Origin: an uncultured Erysipelotrichaceae bacterium
GTDB lineage: Bacteria; Bacillota_I; Bacilli_A; RF39; UBA660
Length of the DNA stretch: 57,223 nucleotides
Assembly: GCA_902767245.1 (NCBI GenBank)
Contig: CACXGO010000040.1
Coordinates: forward strand, 1 to 57,223
Reading direction: 5' to 3'
The translations under genes were made by a program, and so were the position numbers. Below are positions 32,669 to 41,401 of the stretch, piece by piece. How positions within the stretch are numbered: the stretch's first letter is position 1; every line of letters begins with the position of its first letter. The notes beneath the pieces are model-generated. The model was not told where the DNA came from, did not search any database, and saw nothing but the letters and a program-made list of their open reading frames with translations.

Positions 32669-34413
32669 TAAATATTATAGTCCTTTGCATCAATACATTT
32701 ATTTAAAGTTTCTAAGAATTCATCAATATTAACAGTTGTTGTTTCTTGTTTACCAAATTTTCTAAAACTAATTAAATTATTTTCTTTTTCGTTGTCACCT
32801 AAAATTAAAGTTAATGGTATTTTCTTAGTTTGACTCTCTCTCATTTTATAGCTCAATTTTTCATTTCGATCATCTAGTTTTACTCTAATACCATGATTAT
32901 TTAACTCATCAAATACTTTTTTAGCATATTCTAAATGATATTCATTATTAACTGGAATAACATTTACTTGAACTGGTGCAAGCCATAGTGGGAATGCTCC
33001 AGCATAGTGTTCAATTAAAATTCCAATGAATCTTTCAATAGAACCGTAAATTACACGATGTAACATAACTGGACGTTTTTTAGAACCATCAGCATCAACA
33101 TAAGTTAAATCAAATCTTTCAGGTAAGTTCATATCTAATTGAATTGTTCCACATTGCCATACACGACCTAAAGAATCTTTAATGTGAAAATCTAATTTTG
33201 GTCCATAGAATGCCCCATCACCTGGATTTATTTTGCAATCATGTCCTGATGCATGGCAAGCTTCTTCTAAAGCCTTTTCTGATTTGTTCCAAACTTCAAT
33301 ACTTCCGATATATTTTTCTTCAGGTCTTGTTGATAATTCAATATCATAAGTTAGTCCGAAAATTGCATACATTCTATCAATGAAGCGAATTAATCTTATT
33401 ACTTCTTCTTCAATTTGATCTTCACGCATAAAAATATGAGCATCATCTTGAGTAAATGTTCTTACCCTGAATAATCCGTTTAAAGCCCCACTTGCTTCGT
33501 GACGATGTACTTGACCAAGTTCACCAATGCGTAGTGGTAAATCTTTATAAGAATGTAATGAGTTTTTATAAACTAACATTCCTCCTGGACAGTTCATTGG
33601 TTTAATTGCAAATGTTTTATCATCAATTTCACTTGTGTACATGTTTTCACGATAATTAAACCAGTGTCCTGAAAGTTCCCAAAGTTCACGATTCAACATA
33701 ATTGGAGTTTTGATAAATTCATATCCTTCTTTTGTATGCTCTTCATACCAAAAGTTTTCTAAAATGTTTCTAACAATCATTCCATTATGTAAAAAGAATG
33801 GAAAGCCTGGACCATATTCACTCATCATAAATAAATCTAATTCTTTACCTAATTTTTTATGATCTCTTTTTTTGGCTTCTTCTAATAAATACATGTGATT
33901 ATTTAAATCTTCTTCTGTTTCAAAGCAAATACCATAAATTCTTTGAAGCATTTTATTTTTAGCATCGCCTTTCCAATAAGCGCCACTAACTTTTAGGAGT
34001 TTAAAGTATTTTATTTCCTTTACACTTTCAACATGTGGTCCACGACAAAGATCCGTAAAGTCTCCTTGTGTATAACAACTAATAACTATACTTTCTTCAT
34101 CCATATTATTAATTAAATCAAGCTTATATGGATCATTTTTAAACATATCTAAAGCTTCATCTTTAGATATTTCATGTCTTACAATTCTTTTACCATCTTT
34201 TGAAATCTTCTTCATTTCGTGTTCAATTTTAGGTAAATCTTCTTCAGTTAAAGTTATGTCTCCTAAGTCAATATCATAGTAAAATCCTTCTTCAATTACA
34301 GGCCCTACCCAAAATTTAGCATTTGGATATAAATGTTTTACTGCTTGAGCAAGTAAATGTGCACAACTATGATTAAGTTTGTTTAAATGTTCGTTTTCTT
34401 TAATGTTTATCAT
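32668..34413 (-). CDS. thrS: Threonyl-tRNA synthetase lacking the TGS domain
   Basis: 581 residues (long forms about 640). Class II synthetase. The sequence starts directly with the editing domain (NHSCAHLLAQAVKHLYPNAK; FTDLCRGPHV), followed by the catalytic core with zinc-binding MNCPGGMLVYK, motif 2 in VHRHEASGALNGLFRVRTF and motif 3 MLHRVIYGSIERF, then the anticodon-binding domain. No N-terminal TGS domain. The ATG at 34413 follows GGAAAGGATG; the frame above it is T-box sequence. Confidence 0.95.
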   Translation of the reverse strand: MINIKENEHLNKLNHSCAHLLAQAVKHLYPNAKFWVGPVIEEGFYYDIDLGDITLTEEDLPKIEHEMKKISKDGKRIVRHEISKDEALDMFKNDPYKLDLINNMDEESIVISCYTQGDFTDLCRGPHVESVKEIKYFKLLKVSGAYWKGDAKNKMLQRIYGICFETEEDLNNHMYLLEEAKKRDHKKLGKELDLFMMSEYGPGFPFFLHNGMIVRNILENFWYEEHTKEGYEFIKTPIMLNRELWELSGHWFNYRENMYTSEIDDKTFAIKPMNCPGGMLVYKNSLHSYKDLPLRIGELGQVHRHEASGALNGLFRVRTFTQDDAHIFMREDQIEEEVIRLIRFIDRMYAIFGLTYDIELSTRPEEKYIGSIEVWNKSEKALEEACHASGHDCKINPGDGAFYGPKLDFHIKDSLGRVWQCGTIQLDMNLPERFDLTYVDADGSKKRPVMLHRVIYGSIERFIGILIEHYAGAFPLWLAPVQVNVIPVNNEYHLEYAKKVFDELNNHGIRVKLDDRNEKLSYKMRESQTKKIPLTLILGDNEKENNLISFRKFGKQETTTVNIDEFLETLNKCIDAKDYNI

Positions 34414-34432
34414 AAATATCATCCTTTCCAAT

Positions 34433-34649
34433 AAAAAACTCCTACAGAAAACTGTAGGAGTGCAATTACACGGTACCATCCTTTTTTTAACTTAATTAGA
34501 TAACGGTTTTAAAGCCGGGGATCTTTTTCAAGACCTGTTCATAGGTAGTAACTTTTGATGTTTTCTTTGAGTCAATTTTCACCAATCATGACTTCTCTTA
34601 CAAATGACTTTCAAAAGCCGTGTCCTAATCAAAACATTTAACTAATTAC
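34433..34649 (-). promoter_or_regulatory. T-box leader of thrS
   Basis: Minus strand T-box core AAGGATGGTACCGTG, followed by a terminator CTCCTACAG-TTTT-CTGTAGGAG and a T-run. Specifier is probably ACT or ACC (Thr) in the AGTTACTACCTATGAACAGG region. Standard amino-acid control of synthetase expression. Confidence 0.88.
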
Positions 34650-34677
34650 ATTTTAGCACTTTTTTTTCTTTTTGCAA
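34650..34677 (-). promoter_or_regulatory. thrS promoter
   Basis: Minus strand TTGCAA (34672-34677) and TAAAAT (34650-34655), 16-bp spacer. Confidence 0.55.
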
Positions 34678-34684
34678 GTACTTT

Positions 34685-36064
34685 TTAATATAAACAGTTA
34701 CCTGGTGTTCTTGGGAATGGAATAACATCCCTAATATTTTCAACACCTGTTAAATAAATTAATAAACGTTCAAATCCCATTCCAAATCCTGAGTGATAAC
34801 AGCCACCATATTTCCTTAAATTAACAAACCAATCAACGACATCTAAATCAACATTCATATCTTTAGCACGTTTAATGATTTTTTCATAATCGTCTTCTCT
34901 TTGAGAGCCACCCATTAATTCACCTGCACCTGGCACTTCTAAATCAACGGCTGCAACTGTTTTATGATCACTATTTTCTTTCATATACCAAGCTTTAATA
35001 TCTTTCGGCCAATTTGTAATAAAAACTGGTCCATTAAAGTATTCAGTTATATATTTTTCATGTTCTTTAGCTATATCATCATCGTAACTTGGTTTAAATT
35101 CCCAATTAATATTTGATTTATTTAAAATGTCAACAACATCATGATGAGAAATTCGTGTGAATTTGGAATTAATTAATTTTGTTAATTTTTCTCTTAATCC
35201 TGGTTGTACCCATTTATCTAAAAATGTAATTTCAGTATCACATTTTTCTAAAACATAATTAACAACAAATTTTAACATTTCTTCTTCAATATCCATTAAA
35301 CCATTTAAATCACAAAAAGCTATTTCTGGCTCTATCATCCAAAATTCATTAGCATGAGTTTTAGTATTTGAGTTTTCAGTTCTAAAAGTTGGTCCAAATG
35401 TATAAATCTTTTTAAAAGACATTGCATATGCTTCACCATGAAGTTGGCCAGTTCCAGTTATAAATGCAAGCTTATTAAACAAATCTTTTGACATATCAAC
35501 ATTACCATCTTTATCTTTTGCTAGTTTATTAAAATCTAAAGTCGTAATTTTAAACATTTGGTTTGAACCTTCACAGTCAGCAGTTGTAATTAAAGGTGTA
35601 TGCACATAGACATAATTATGACTTTGAAAGTATTCATGAATTGCCATAGCTGCTACGCTACGAACACGAAATACAGCTTGATATTTATTTGTTCTCGCTC
35701 TTAAGTAAGCTTGCTCTCTTAAAAATTCATCAGAGTGTCTTTTTGGTTGCATTGGATAATCTTCTGGGCAATCACCTAATAACTTGATTTCTGACACTTT
35801 AACCTCATAATCTTGACCAGCGCCTTCACTTTTAACTAGTATTCCTTTTGCTTCAATGGCTGATCCAATATGATACTTTTGAATTTCATCAAAACTTGAT
35901 AATTTACTATCATAAACTAATTGAATATGATTAAAACAAGTCCCATCTGAAAAATCAATAAATCCAAATTCTTTTTGTTTACGATGATTTCTAATCCATC
36001 CTTGTAAAATAACTTCTTTATTTAAATATAATTCTATCTTTTGTAATAATTCTTTAACATCCAT
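34685..36064 (-). CDS. asnS: Asparaginyl-tRNA synthetase
   Basis: 459 residues, normal length. N-terminal OB-fold (VILQGWIRNHRKQKEFGFID), class II motif 2 (FGPTFRTENSNTKTHANEFW) and motif 3 (GFGMGFERLLIYLTG). Charges tRNA-Asn, whose gene (anticodon GTT) lies elsewhere in this window. ATG at 36064 with AAGGAAG; the upstream frame is T-box sequence. Confidence 0.96.
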   Translation of the reverse strand: MDVKELLQKIELYLNKEVILQGWIRNHRKQKEFGFIDFSDGTCFNHIQLVYDSKLSSFDEIQKYHIGSAIEAKGILVKSEGAGQDYEVKVSEIKLLGDCPEDYPMQPKRHSDEFLREQAYLRARTNKYQAVFRVRSVAAMAIHEYFQSHNYVYVHTPLITTADCEGSNQMFKITTLDFNKLAKDKDGNVDMSKDLFNKLAFITGTGQLHGEAYAMSFKKIYTFGPTFRTENSNTKTHANEFWMIEPEIAFCDLNGLMDIEEEMLKFVVNYVLEKCDTEITFLDKWVQPGLREKLTKLINSKFTRISHHDVVDILNKSNINWEFKPSYDDDIAKEHEKYITEYFNGPVFITNWPKDIKAWYMKENSDHKTVAAVDLEVPGAGELMGGSQREDDYEKIIKRAKDMNVDLDVVDWFVNLRKYGGCYHSGFGMGFERLLIYLTGVENIRDVIPFPRTPGNCLY

Positions 36065-36084
36065 AATATCTTCCTTTCTAAAAT

Positions 36085-36313
36085 AAAAACAGTATTCATC
36101 CCAGAAGGGACGAAATACTGTTAAATTCCGCGGTACCACCCAATTTATCTAATAATTAGATCACTCTAGGTTTAACGCACCTTAACGGATATATTTACTA
36201 ATTTCAGTATATCGCTCCAAAGTGTTATTCAAATTTAGCTTACTATCAAGTTTCACCAAACCTTGACTCTCTTTAAGCAGTTTTAAATTTTACTTCTCTT
36301 CTTCATCGCTTTC
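36085..36313 (-). promoter_or_regulatory. T-box leader of asnS
   Basis: Minus strand T-box core TTGGGTGGTACCGCGG, terminator ACAGTATTTCGTCCC ... GGGATGAATACTGT plus T-run. Specifier AAC (Asn) in GAATAACACTTTGG. Confidence 0.92.
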
Positions 36314-36319
36314 ATGCTT

Positions 36320-36347
36320 ATTATACCATAATATTTAATATTTACAA
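36320..36347 (-). promoter_or_regulatory. asnS promoter
   Basis: Minus strand TTGTAA (36342-36347) and TATAAT (36320-36325), 16-bp spacer, with extended -10 TATGGTATAAT. Confidence 0.7.
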
Positions 36348-37808
36348 TATAACTTCTTTTAGTTTTTCATATATTTTAACCATTGCATAGGTATCAAGTT
36401 CACAATAACGAAGTAATCTTTCCCTTATATACTTCTGTTCTTCTTCAGATTTATTACCTAATTCAGCAAAGGAATTCATTGCTTCACTTCCGTTATGAAT
36501 TAAATCTAAATTGTGATAATCCAAAGTTGGATCATTTGGAAATAGAGCTGGTAAAACTATTTTAATAGTATAGGCCCCTTCCATTTTTTTAGAATAATAC
36601 CACTTCCATTTAAAAGGTATTGCTAAATCTTTAATATTGTCATGAATATTCATTAAGTGTTCTTCTAAATCTGGATATAATTCTGCAAGTTTTTTTATAA
36701 CGCCTTTTTCAAACCCCATATTATAAGCTAGCGTGCAAACATTTAAAGGTATATCTTCAATTAATCTTTCTGCTAAACTTCTTCTTGGATCAATTCCTAC
36801 TTCAGCTAAAAATTCTTTATGTTCCAATTTTTCATTTTCTAAAATATGTAAAGAATATTGTGATGGAATTTGATCATATGGTCTTGATCCATCATATAAA
36901 GGTATTGGTGCTTGAAATGTTTCAAAATCAAGAAAATATAATGGTTCTTTTAAAGTATTTAAAAACTCTTTTATTTTTTCTTTATCAACAAAGTCTTTTT
37001 TGTTATAAAGCTCATATTCAATTTGGATTTTATAATTTGGATTTATTTTTTCATTAATTAAATTTTCATATTTGTAAATACCCTTTTTATAAAATGCATC
37101 TTTTTCCTTTAATGATAAATTGCGTACATTAAAGATATTAGGCGTTGGTAAGTTTCTGCTGCAATATTTAAAAAATGCACATTCATATGGTTTAAAACAA
37201 TGAAGTCCAATATCATCATTTGGTTCTGTTTCATTTTCTATATACTTATTAATGTCATCAATATTAGCTTTGACTTCTTCTTTTAATTCAATTATTTTTT
37301 GTGTGACATCATTTATAACAAAAAGTTTTTTTAAATCTAAATCACCTTTTCTGATATATTTATTATTCAAATAAACAATAGAAACTTTGGTAACGTTTAA
37401 TCCTAAGCTTGTTAAAACATAATATTGATATGATACATCTTTAAGATAAACATCTTTTATATCAGTTGCGCCTTTGACTTCATACATTTCATATTTACTG
37501 TTAACTTTTTTTAAAATATCAACACTACAAAAATTATTATTATAATTAAATGAAGCTTCTGTTATAACTACATTTTTATAGCTTTCAAGTGTTAAAGCTG
37601 TATTATTAATCATTTCACTTAAATTCTCATTAAAATCAATATTAATGTGTTCACCAAACAAATATTTAGCAACTTCATGAATTAAATTCCCATTTTTTAA
37701 AACTGATTCATTATCAATTTCAGTTTTTTCGTTTGGTTTGTTTTTATCTAACCAAAGCATTTTTTTACATTGGACTCCATTAACATATTTTGATTTTGAC
37801 AAATTCAT
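36342..37808 (-). CDS. DUF2779 protein: Cas4-like nuclease fused to RNase H-fold exonuclease-like domain
   Basis: 488 residues. N-terminal half resembles a PD-(D/E)XK/Cas4-type nuclease: SKSKYVNGVQCKKMLWL, YEMYEVKGATDI (EVKG) and three further cysteines (HCFKPYECAFFKYC), which could hold an iron-sulfur cluster with the N-terminal Cys. The C-terminal half is DUF2779 (PF11074): LYFLDFETFQAPIP, LAYNMGFEKGV and RYCELDTYAM give a DEDD-type acidic set. Probable DNA-processing enzyme; substrate unknown. AGGTGG sets the ATG at 37808. Confidence 0.85.
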   Translation of the reverse strand: MNLSKSKYVNGVQCKKMLWLDKNKPNEKTEIDNESVLKNGNLIHEVAKYLFGEHINIDFNENLSEMINNTALTLESYKNVVITEASFNYNNNFCSVDILKKVNSKYEMYEVKGATDIKDVYLKDVSYQYYVLTSLGLNVTKVSIVYLNNKYIRKGDLDLKKLFVINDVTQKIIELKEEVKANIDDINKYIENETEPNDDIGLHCFKPYECAFFKYCSRNLPTPNIFNVRNLSLKEKDAFYKKGIYKYENLINEKINPNYKIQIEYELYNKKDFVDKEKIKEFLNTLKEPLYFLDFETFQAPIPLYDGSRPYDQIPSQYSLHILENEKLEHKEFLAEVGIDPRRSLAERLIEDIPLNVCTLAYNMGFEKGVIKKLAELYPDLEEHLMNIHDNIKDLAIPFKWKWYYSKKMEGAYTIKIVLPALFPNDPTLDYHNLDLIHNGSEAMNSFAELGNKSEEEQKYIRERLLRYCELDTYAMVKIYEKLKEVIL

Positions 37809-37856
37809 TTTTACCACCTAAATCTATTATAAAATCATTTTAAAATCTTATCAATC

Positions 37857-37880
37857 AAAAAAATCATCAATAGATGATTT
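37857..37880 (-). terminator. Terminator of deacetylase-amidotransferase operon
   Basis: Minus strand AAATCATC-TATT-GATGATTT followed by T-run. Confidence 0.85.
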
Positions 37881-38604
37881 AATTTTGACATTTTTTTATG
37901 AGATCTTGAAATAATAGTGAGTCTTCATCAAGATCAATGTGAAATTGAACTCCAATTATTTCTTTATTTTTGTATTTGACTGCTTCAATTACGTTATCAT
38001 CGCTTGTTGCCATTATTTCTAAATTAGGTGATACTTTATAAACACCATAGGTATGAATGCTATATACTTTAATCCTTTCTTCTTTATAAATATTATAAAG
38101 ATATGAATCTTTCTTAATATTTATAAAATGCTTATAACTAGTTATTGTATCTAGATTAAAGTCCATTTTTCTTTGTGAAAGTAAAGCTCCATGCATATTA
38201 TCTAGTTTTTCTAAAAAATAAATATTTTGGGTTTTTAATTCATCATATTTTTTAAACAAATTAGAAATTGTTGGATCTAAGTTATTTTTAAGACATTCTT
38301 GACATAAGCTATCATACATTACAATTGCTTGCATTCCATTACAAATTCCAAGAAGTGGTTTATTTGTTTTTAAGGCATATTCAATTATTTTATAGTGGTT
38401 TTTAGTAATTCTATGGCCACCTGTTAATAAAAAACCATCACATTTATCTAAAAGATCCTCTTTAGCTTCAAATATTCCAATTGGAATTCCTCCACTTAAT
38501 TCTATTTTATCAACATATATTTTGTTTACTCTATAAATATCCTGATATGGTCCTTCATTTTTTTCTACTTTTAAATTATTTAATATTCCAATTATTGGTT
38601 TCAT
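37879..38604 (-). CDS. Class I glutamine amidotransferase-like (peptidase C26) protein
   Basis: 241 residues. Nucleophile Cys in PLLGICNGMQAIV, catalytic His in IGVQFHIDLDED. In gamma-glutamyl hydrolases the residue two after His is Glu (HPE); here Asp, so the triad is slightly altered. Resembles PuuD/gamma-glutamyl-GABA hydrolases, though a wall-related amidase is also possible given the neighbour. Ten bases after the deacetylase gene, in one operon. Confidence 0.82.
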   Translation of the reverse strand: MKPIIGILNNLKVEKNEGPYQDIYRVNKIYVDKIELSGGIPIGIFEAKEDLLDKCDGFLLTGGHRITKNHYKIIEYALKTNKPLLGICNGMQAIVMYDSLCQECLKNNLDPTISNLFKKYDELKTQNIYFLEKLDNMHGALLSQRKMDFNLDTITSYKHFINIKKDSYLYNIYKEERIKVYSIHTYGVYKVSPNLEIMATSDDNVIEAVKYKNKEIIGVQFHIDLDEDSLLFQDLIKKCQN

Positions 38605-38614
38605 ACTTCACCTC

Positions 38615-40087
38615 TTAATTTGATACTCGATGATGAACTACTGGAGTTGTATCATCAATTTTTTTAAATGTAAAACCATTTGCAAGTCCATATTTGATGA
38701 TTCTTTCAACCGCATCAACCGAATATCCTTTACTATCATGTTGTAAAACAATTGAATAGTTACTCTTTAAAGAGTTTACAACATAACTATAAACTTTGTT
38801 GGTATTAGTTGTCCACCCAGCATCACCGGATACAACATTCCAGTCAAAGTATTTATAACCTCTTTTTTCAACTTCTTTTACAAGTTTACTCATTACTTTA
38901 GTTCCACCATCACAACCTTTACTGACTGTATTTGACGAACCACCAGCAAAGCGAAGATATTTTGGTGTATAACCAGTTAGTCTTACTACACGATCACGGA
39001 CACGATTTAAATCTGCAAAGAAGGCATCAACACTTTTGTAAATTTTACAGTAGTCATGTGAATATGAGTGTAAAGCAACAGTGTGTCCTTCATTGTACTC
39101 TCGTTTTATCATACTATCACTACCATAGCCCGTCACAAAAAAAGTTGCTTTAACATTATATTTTTTTAAAACATCTAAAAGCCGACTTGTGTGTTTGCTT
39201 GGACCATCATCAAAGGTCAAATAAATGATTTTAGCTCCTACTAAGTTTTTAGGATTAGGATTACTTGCCGCTCTTTTTTCTACAACGGTAACTATTCTTT
39301 CAACTTTAGCTTCATTTTTACTTGTATCTTTAGCTGTATATATAATCTTATAAGTTCCTGCTTTTTTAGTATTAACTGAGCCCGTTTTTGTGACACTTAC
39401 TTCACCATCACAAGCATCAACTGCTTTAGCATTTTGTTCCTTGTAAGTCGCACCCACATTTAGAGTCATATTTTTACTACCATTTAATGTGATAATTGGT
39501 GCTTCTTTATCAGACGTATTTGCAATGATTTCTTTCGTTGCAACATTGCCACTTGAGTCAGCTACTTTTATAGTTATGTGATCATTTAAAATTTCTTTGA
39601 CGATTTTATTGGTTAAGTCACCTTCATATTCATCATAAGCTTTAATATTTAGTTTTTTGATTTTGCCATTTGGACAAAGTTCAATATCATCTTCTATTAT
39701 GATTTCAGGAGACTTTTTATCTACAACTGTGACAATTTGATTATATTCTAATACTTTTTTACCTTTTTTAAATATATATTTTAATTTATATTTACCTAGT
39801 TTAGAAGTATCAACTTGACCTATTATTTCAGGTTTTAGTTTTTCTTTTTTTAAAATATTTCCATAAACTATATTTCCATATTCATAATTAAATTTTTCAT
39901 TGTAATTTATTTCAACTTTTTTATTAAAATCCTTTTTTAAGAATTTTGGTATTAATAAATAACCCATAATTCCAGCAACAATTATAGAAGGTACTATAAT
40001 TGTTAAGATATTTAAACCCTTTTTTGTTAGTGTTTTAGATACCTTTTTTGAAATCTTTTTAGTTACTTTCTTTTTACTACTTTTCAC
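38615..40087 (-). CDS. Polysaccharide deacetylase with Ig-like repeats
   Basis: 490 residues. Lys-rich N-terminus, one transmembrane helix (about 27-47), three DUF5011-like Ig repeats (about 55-270), then a NodB/CE4 domain: YLTFDDGPSKHTSRLLDVL, VKATFFVTGYG, HSYSHDYCKI and KYLRFAGGSS. Expected to deacetylate peptidoglycan sugars on the cell surface. Shares its Ig repeats with the VanY-type and C39 proteins elsewhere in this window. Confidence 0.9.
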   Translation of the reverse strand: MKSSKKKVTKKISKKVSKTLTKKGLNILTIIVPSIIVAGIMGYLLIPKFLKKDFNKKVEINYNEKFNYEYGNIVYGNILKKEKLKPEIIGQVDTSKLGKYKLKYIFKKGKKVLEYNQIVTVVDKKSPEIIIEDDIELCPNGKIKKLNIKAYDEYEGDLTNKIVKEILNDHITIKVADSSGNVATKEIIANTSDKEAPIITLNGSKNMTLNVGATYKEQNAKAVDACDGEVSVTKTGSVNTKKAGTYKIIYTAKDTSKNEAKVERIVTVVEKRAASNPNPKNLVGAKIIYLTFDDGPSKHTSRLLDVLKKYNVKATFFVTGYGSDSMIKREYNEGHTVALHSYSHDYCKIYKSVDAFFADLNRVRDRVVRLTGYTPKYLRFAGGSSNTVSKGCDGGTKVMSKLVKEVEKRGYKYFDWNVVSGDAGWTTNTNKVYSYVVNSLKSNYSIVLQHDSKGYSVDAVERIIKYGLANGFTFKKIDDTTPVVHHRVSN

Positions 40088-40142
40088 ATCATCACAGCCT
40101 ACTACATTATTATTATAACATTTATTTTGTAATTTTTACCAA

Positions 40143-40168
40143 ATAAAAAAGGTATTTTAAATACCTAT
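40143..40168 (-). terminator. Terminator of lipoprotein gene
   Basis: Minus strand AGGTATTT-AAA-ATACCTTTTTT just beyond the stop codon. Confidence 0.75.
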
Positions 40169-41001
40169 TTTTCTTTTAATTCTAATCCTGATATTTCAAA
40201 GTTAAATTTATATTCTGGTTCTCCCATACAATTTCCAGATGGTGAAACTTCAACATCAATGTTTTTACCATTGATTGTTATATCAGCATTAGCAAACATT
40301 TTTAAAGTTTTTCCTTCAGTATTGAAAATAAGAACATTATTTGAATAGCATTGTTTACCTACATTTGATACGAGCAAATAAACTTTACCTATTTTATAAA
40401 CTTTAAAGCTTGCTGCCATATTGCTTGAAAGTATACGAGAGTTTTCATCATCATTATAGAAAATATCATCTATATCTTTGCCATTATATTTTGTTTTTAA
40501 AAAATAGTAATAGCATTCTTCACATTCATCAAGTTTATTTCCTTGAAATTCTAGACTTAATTGATCAAATTTAAATGATTCATTTGCTTTTTCTAATTTA
40601 ACATCATATTCTTTGTTAGAGTCATCATCTTTCTTATCATCAAGAATAAATACACTTTCTTTAGTGATAAATATATTGTCATCACTTATAGTATATTCAA
40701 GGTTTTCTTTTTCTTCTAATTCTAACCAGCCATCAATTTCATCATTATAATGAGTTAATTTAATTGTTAAAATGTTTTCTTTTATTTCATAAGTCCCTTT
40801 AAATAAACTACATCCTGCTTCGGCTCCACATGTTGTTCTTTCAATAATATTATTTTCTTTTAAATAAATCCATTCTAATGATTCTCCATTATATAAATTA
40901 TTACGGTCATAGTAAGCACCTTCCTTTAAAGTTGGTGTTTTTGTACATCCTGCTACTAAAAATAAAGTAAAAATAAAAATTAAAGTTATTAGTTTTTTCA
41001 T
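40165..41001 (-). CDS. Lipoprotein of unknown function
   Basis: 278 residues. Signal peptide MKKLITLIFIFTLFLVAGC with lipobox VAGC, so anchored at the outer membrane face. Two parts: about 25-125 beta-rich (GAYYDRNNLYNGESLEWIYL; one CGAEAGC pair) and a C-terminal part with ECEECYYYFL and SPSGNCMG. Not recognised as a family. Confidence 0.75.
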   Translation of the reverse strand: MKKLITLIFIFTLFLVAGCTKTPTLKEGAYYDRNNLYNGESLEWIYLKENNIIERTTCGAEAGCSLFKGTYEIKENILTIKLTHYNDEIDGWLELEEKENLEYTISDDNIFITKESVFILDDKKDDDSNKEYDVKLEKANESFKFDQLSLEFQGNKLDECEECYYYFLKTKYNGKDIDDIFYNDDENSRILSSNMAASFKVYKIGKVYLLVSNVGKQCYSNNVLIFNTEGKTLKMFANADITINGKNIDVEVSPSGNCMGEPEYKFNFEISGLELKEK

Positions 41002-41037
41002 ATTTCCTCCTACATTTTTATTATAACATGAATTAAA

Positions 41038-41068
41038 AAAAAATCACCAATTTGGTGACTTTTTCATA
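41038..41068 (-). terminator. Strong terminator in the 41002-41401 gap
   Basis: Minus strand AAAGTCACC-AAATT-GGTGATTTTTTTTT. No gene ends close to it; the next gene upstream on this strand has its own terminator at 41345-41379. May end a small RNA (see findings). Confidence 0.7.
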
Positions 41069-41344
41069 AATAATAATTATATTTTTTATTTCATTTATAA
41101 ATCTTTTTCAAATATCAAACTTTAAATAATCAAAGCTTGCCCCCCAAATAGAAAAGATTTAAAATCTCCGACTAAATATAACACTTGAATGAGAAATTTT
41201 TATATAAAATATAGGTATAATTTAAATTCAGTAACCACACATGAATAATTTTGACAGACTAATTGTATTCTCATTCTTAAAATAAATTAATATAATTATT
41301 TATTTAAGTGTTAACTTCCCCCTGTTAACGCCATATATAATAAC

Positions 41345-41379
41345 ACAAAAAGAAAATTTGTCAAATTGGACAAATTTTC
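41345..41379 (-). terminator. Terminator of RsgI-like gene
   Basis: Minus strand GAAAATTTGTC-CAATTT-GACAAATTTTC followed by TTTTTG. Apart from the two terminators and the possible small RNA, nothing else is visible in 41002-41401. Confidence 0.8.
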
Positions 41380-41401
41380 ATTATTATTTAAACTAATTTT
41401 T

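Noticed and set aside
34414-34479. N-terminal extension of ThrRS
   Set aside because: Translates T-box and terminator sequence; the SD is at the internal ATG.
36065-36139. N-terminal extension of AsnRS
   Set aside because: Lies entirely in the T-box terminator region.
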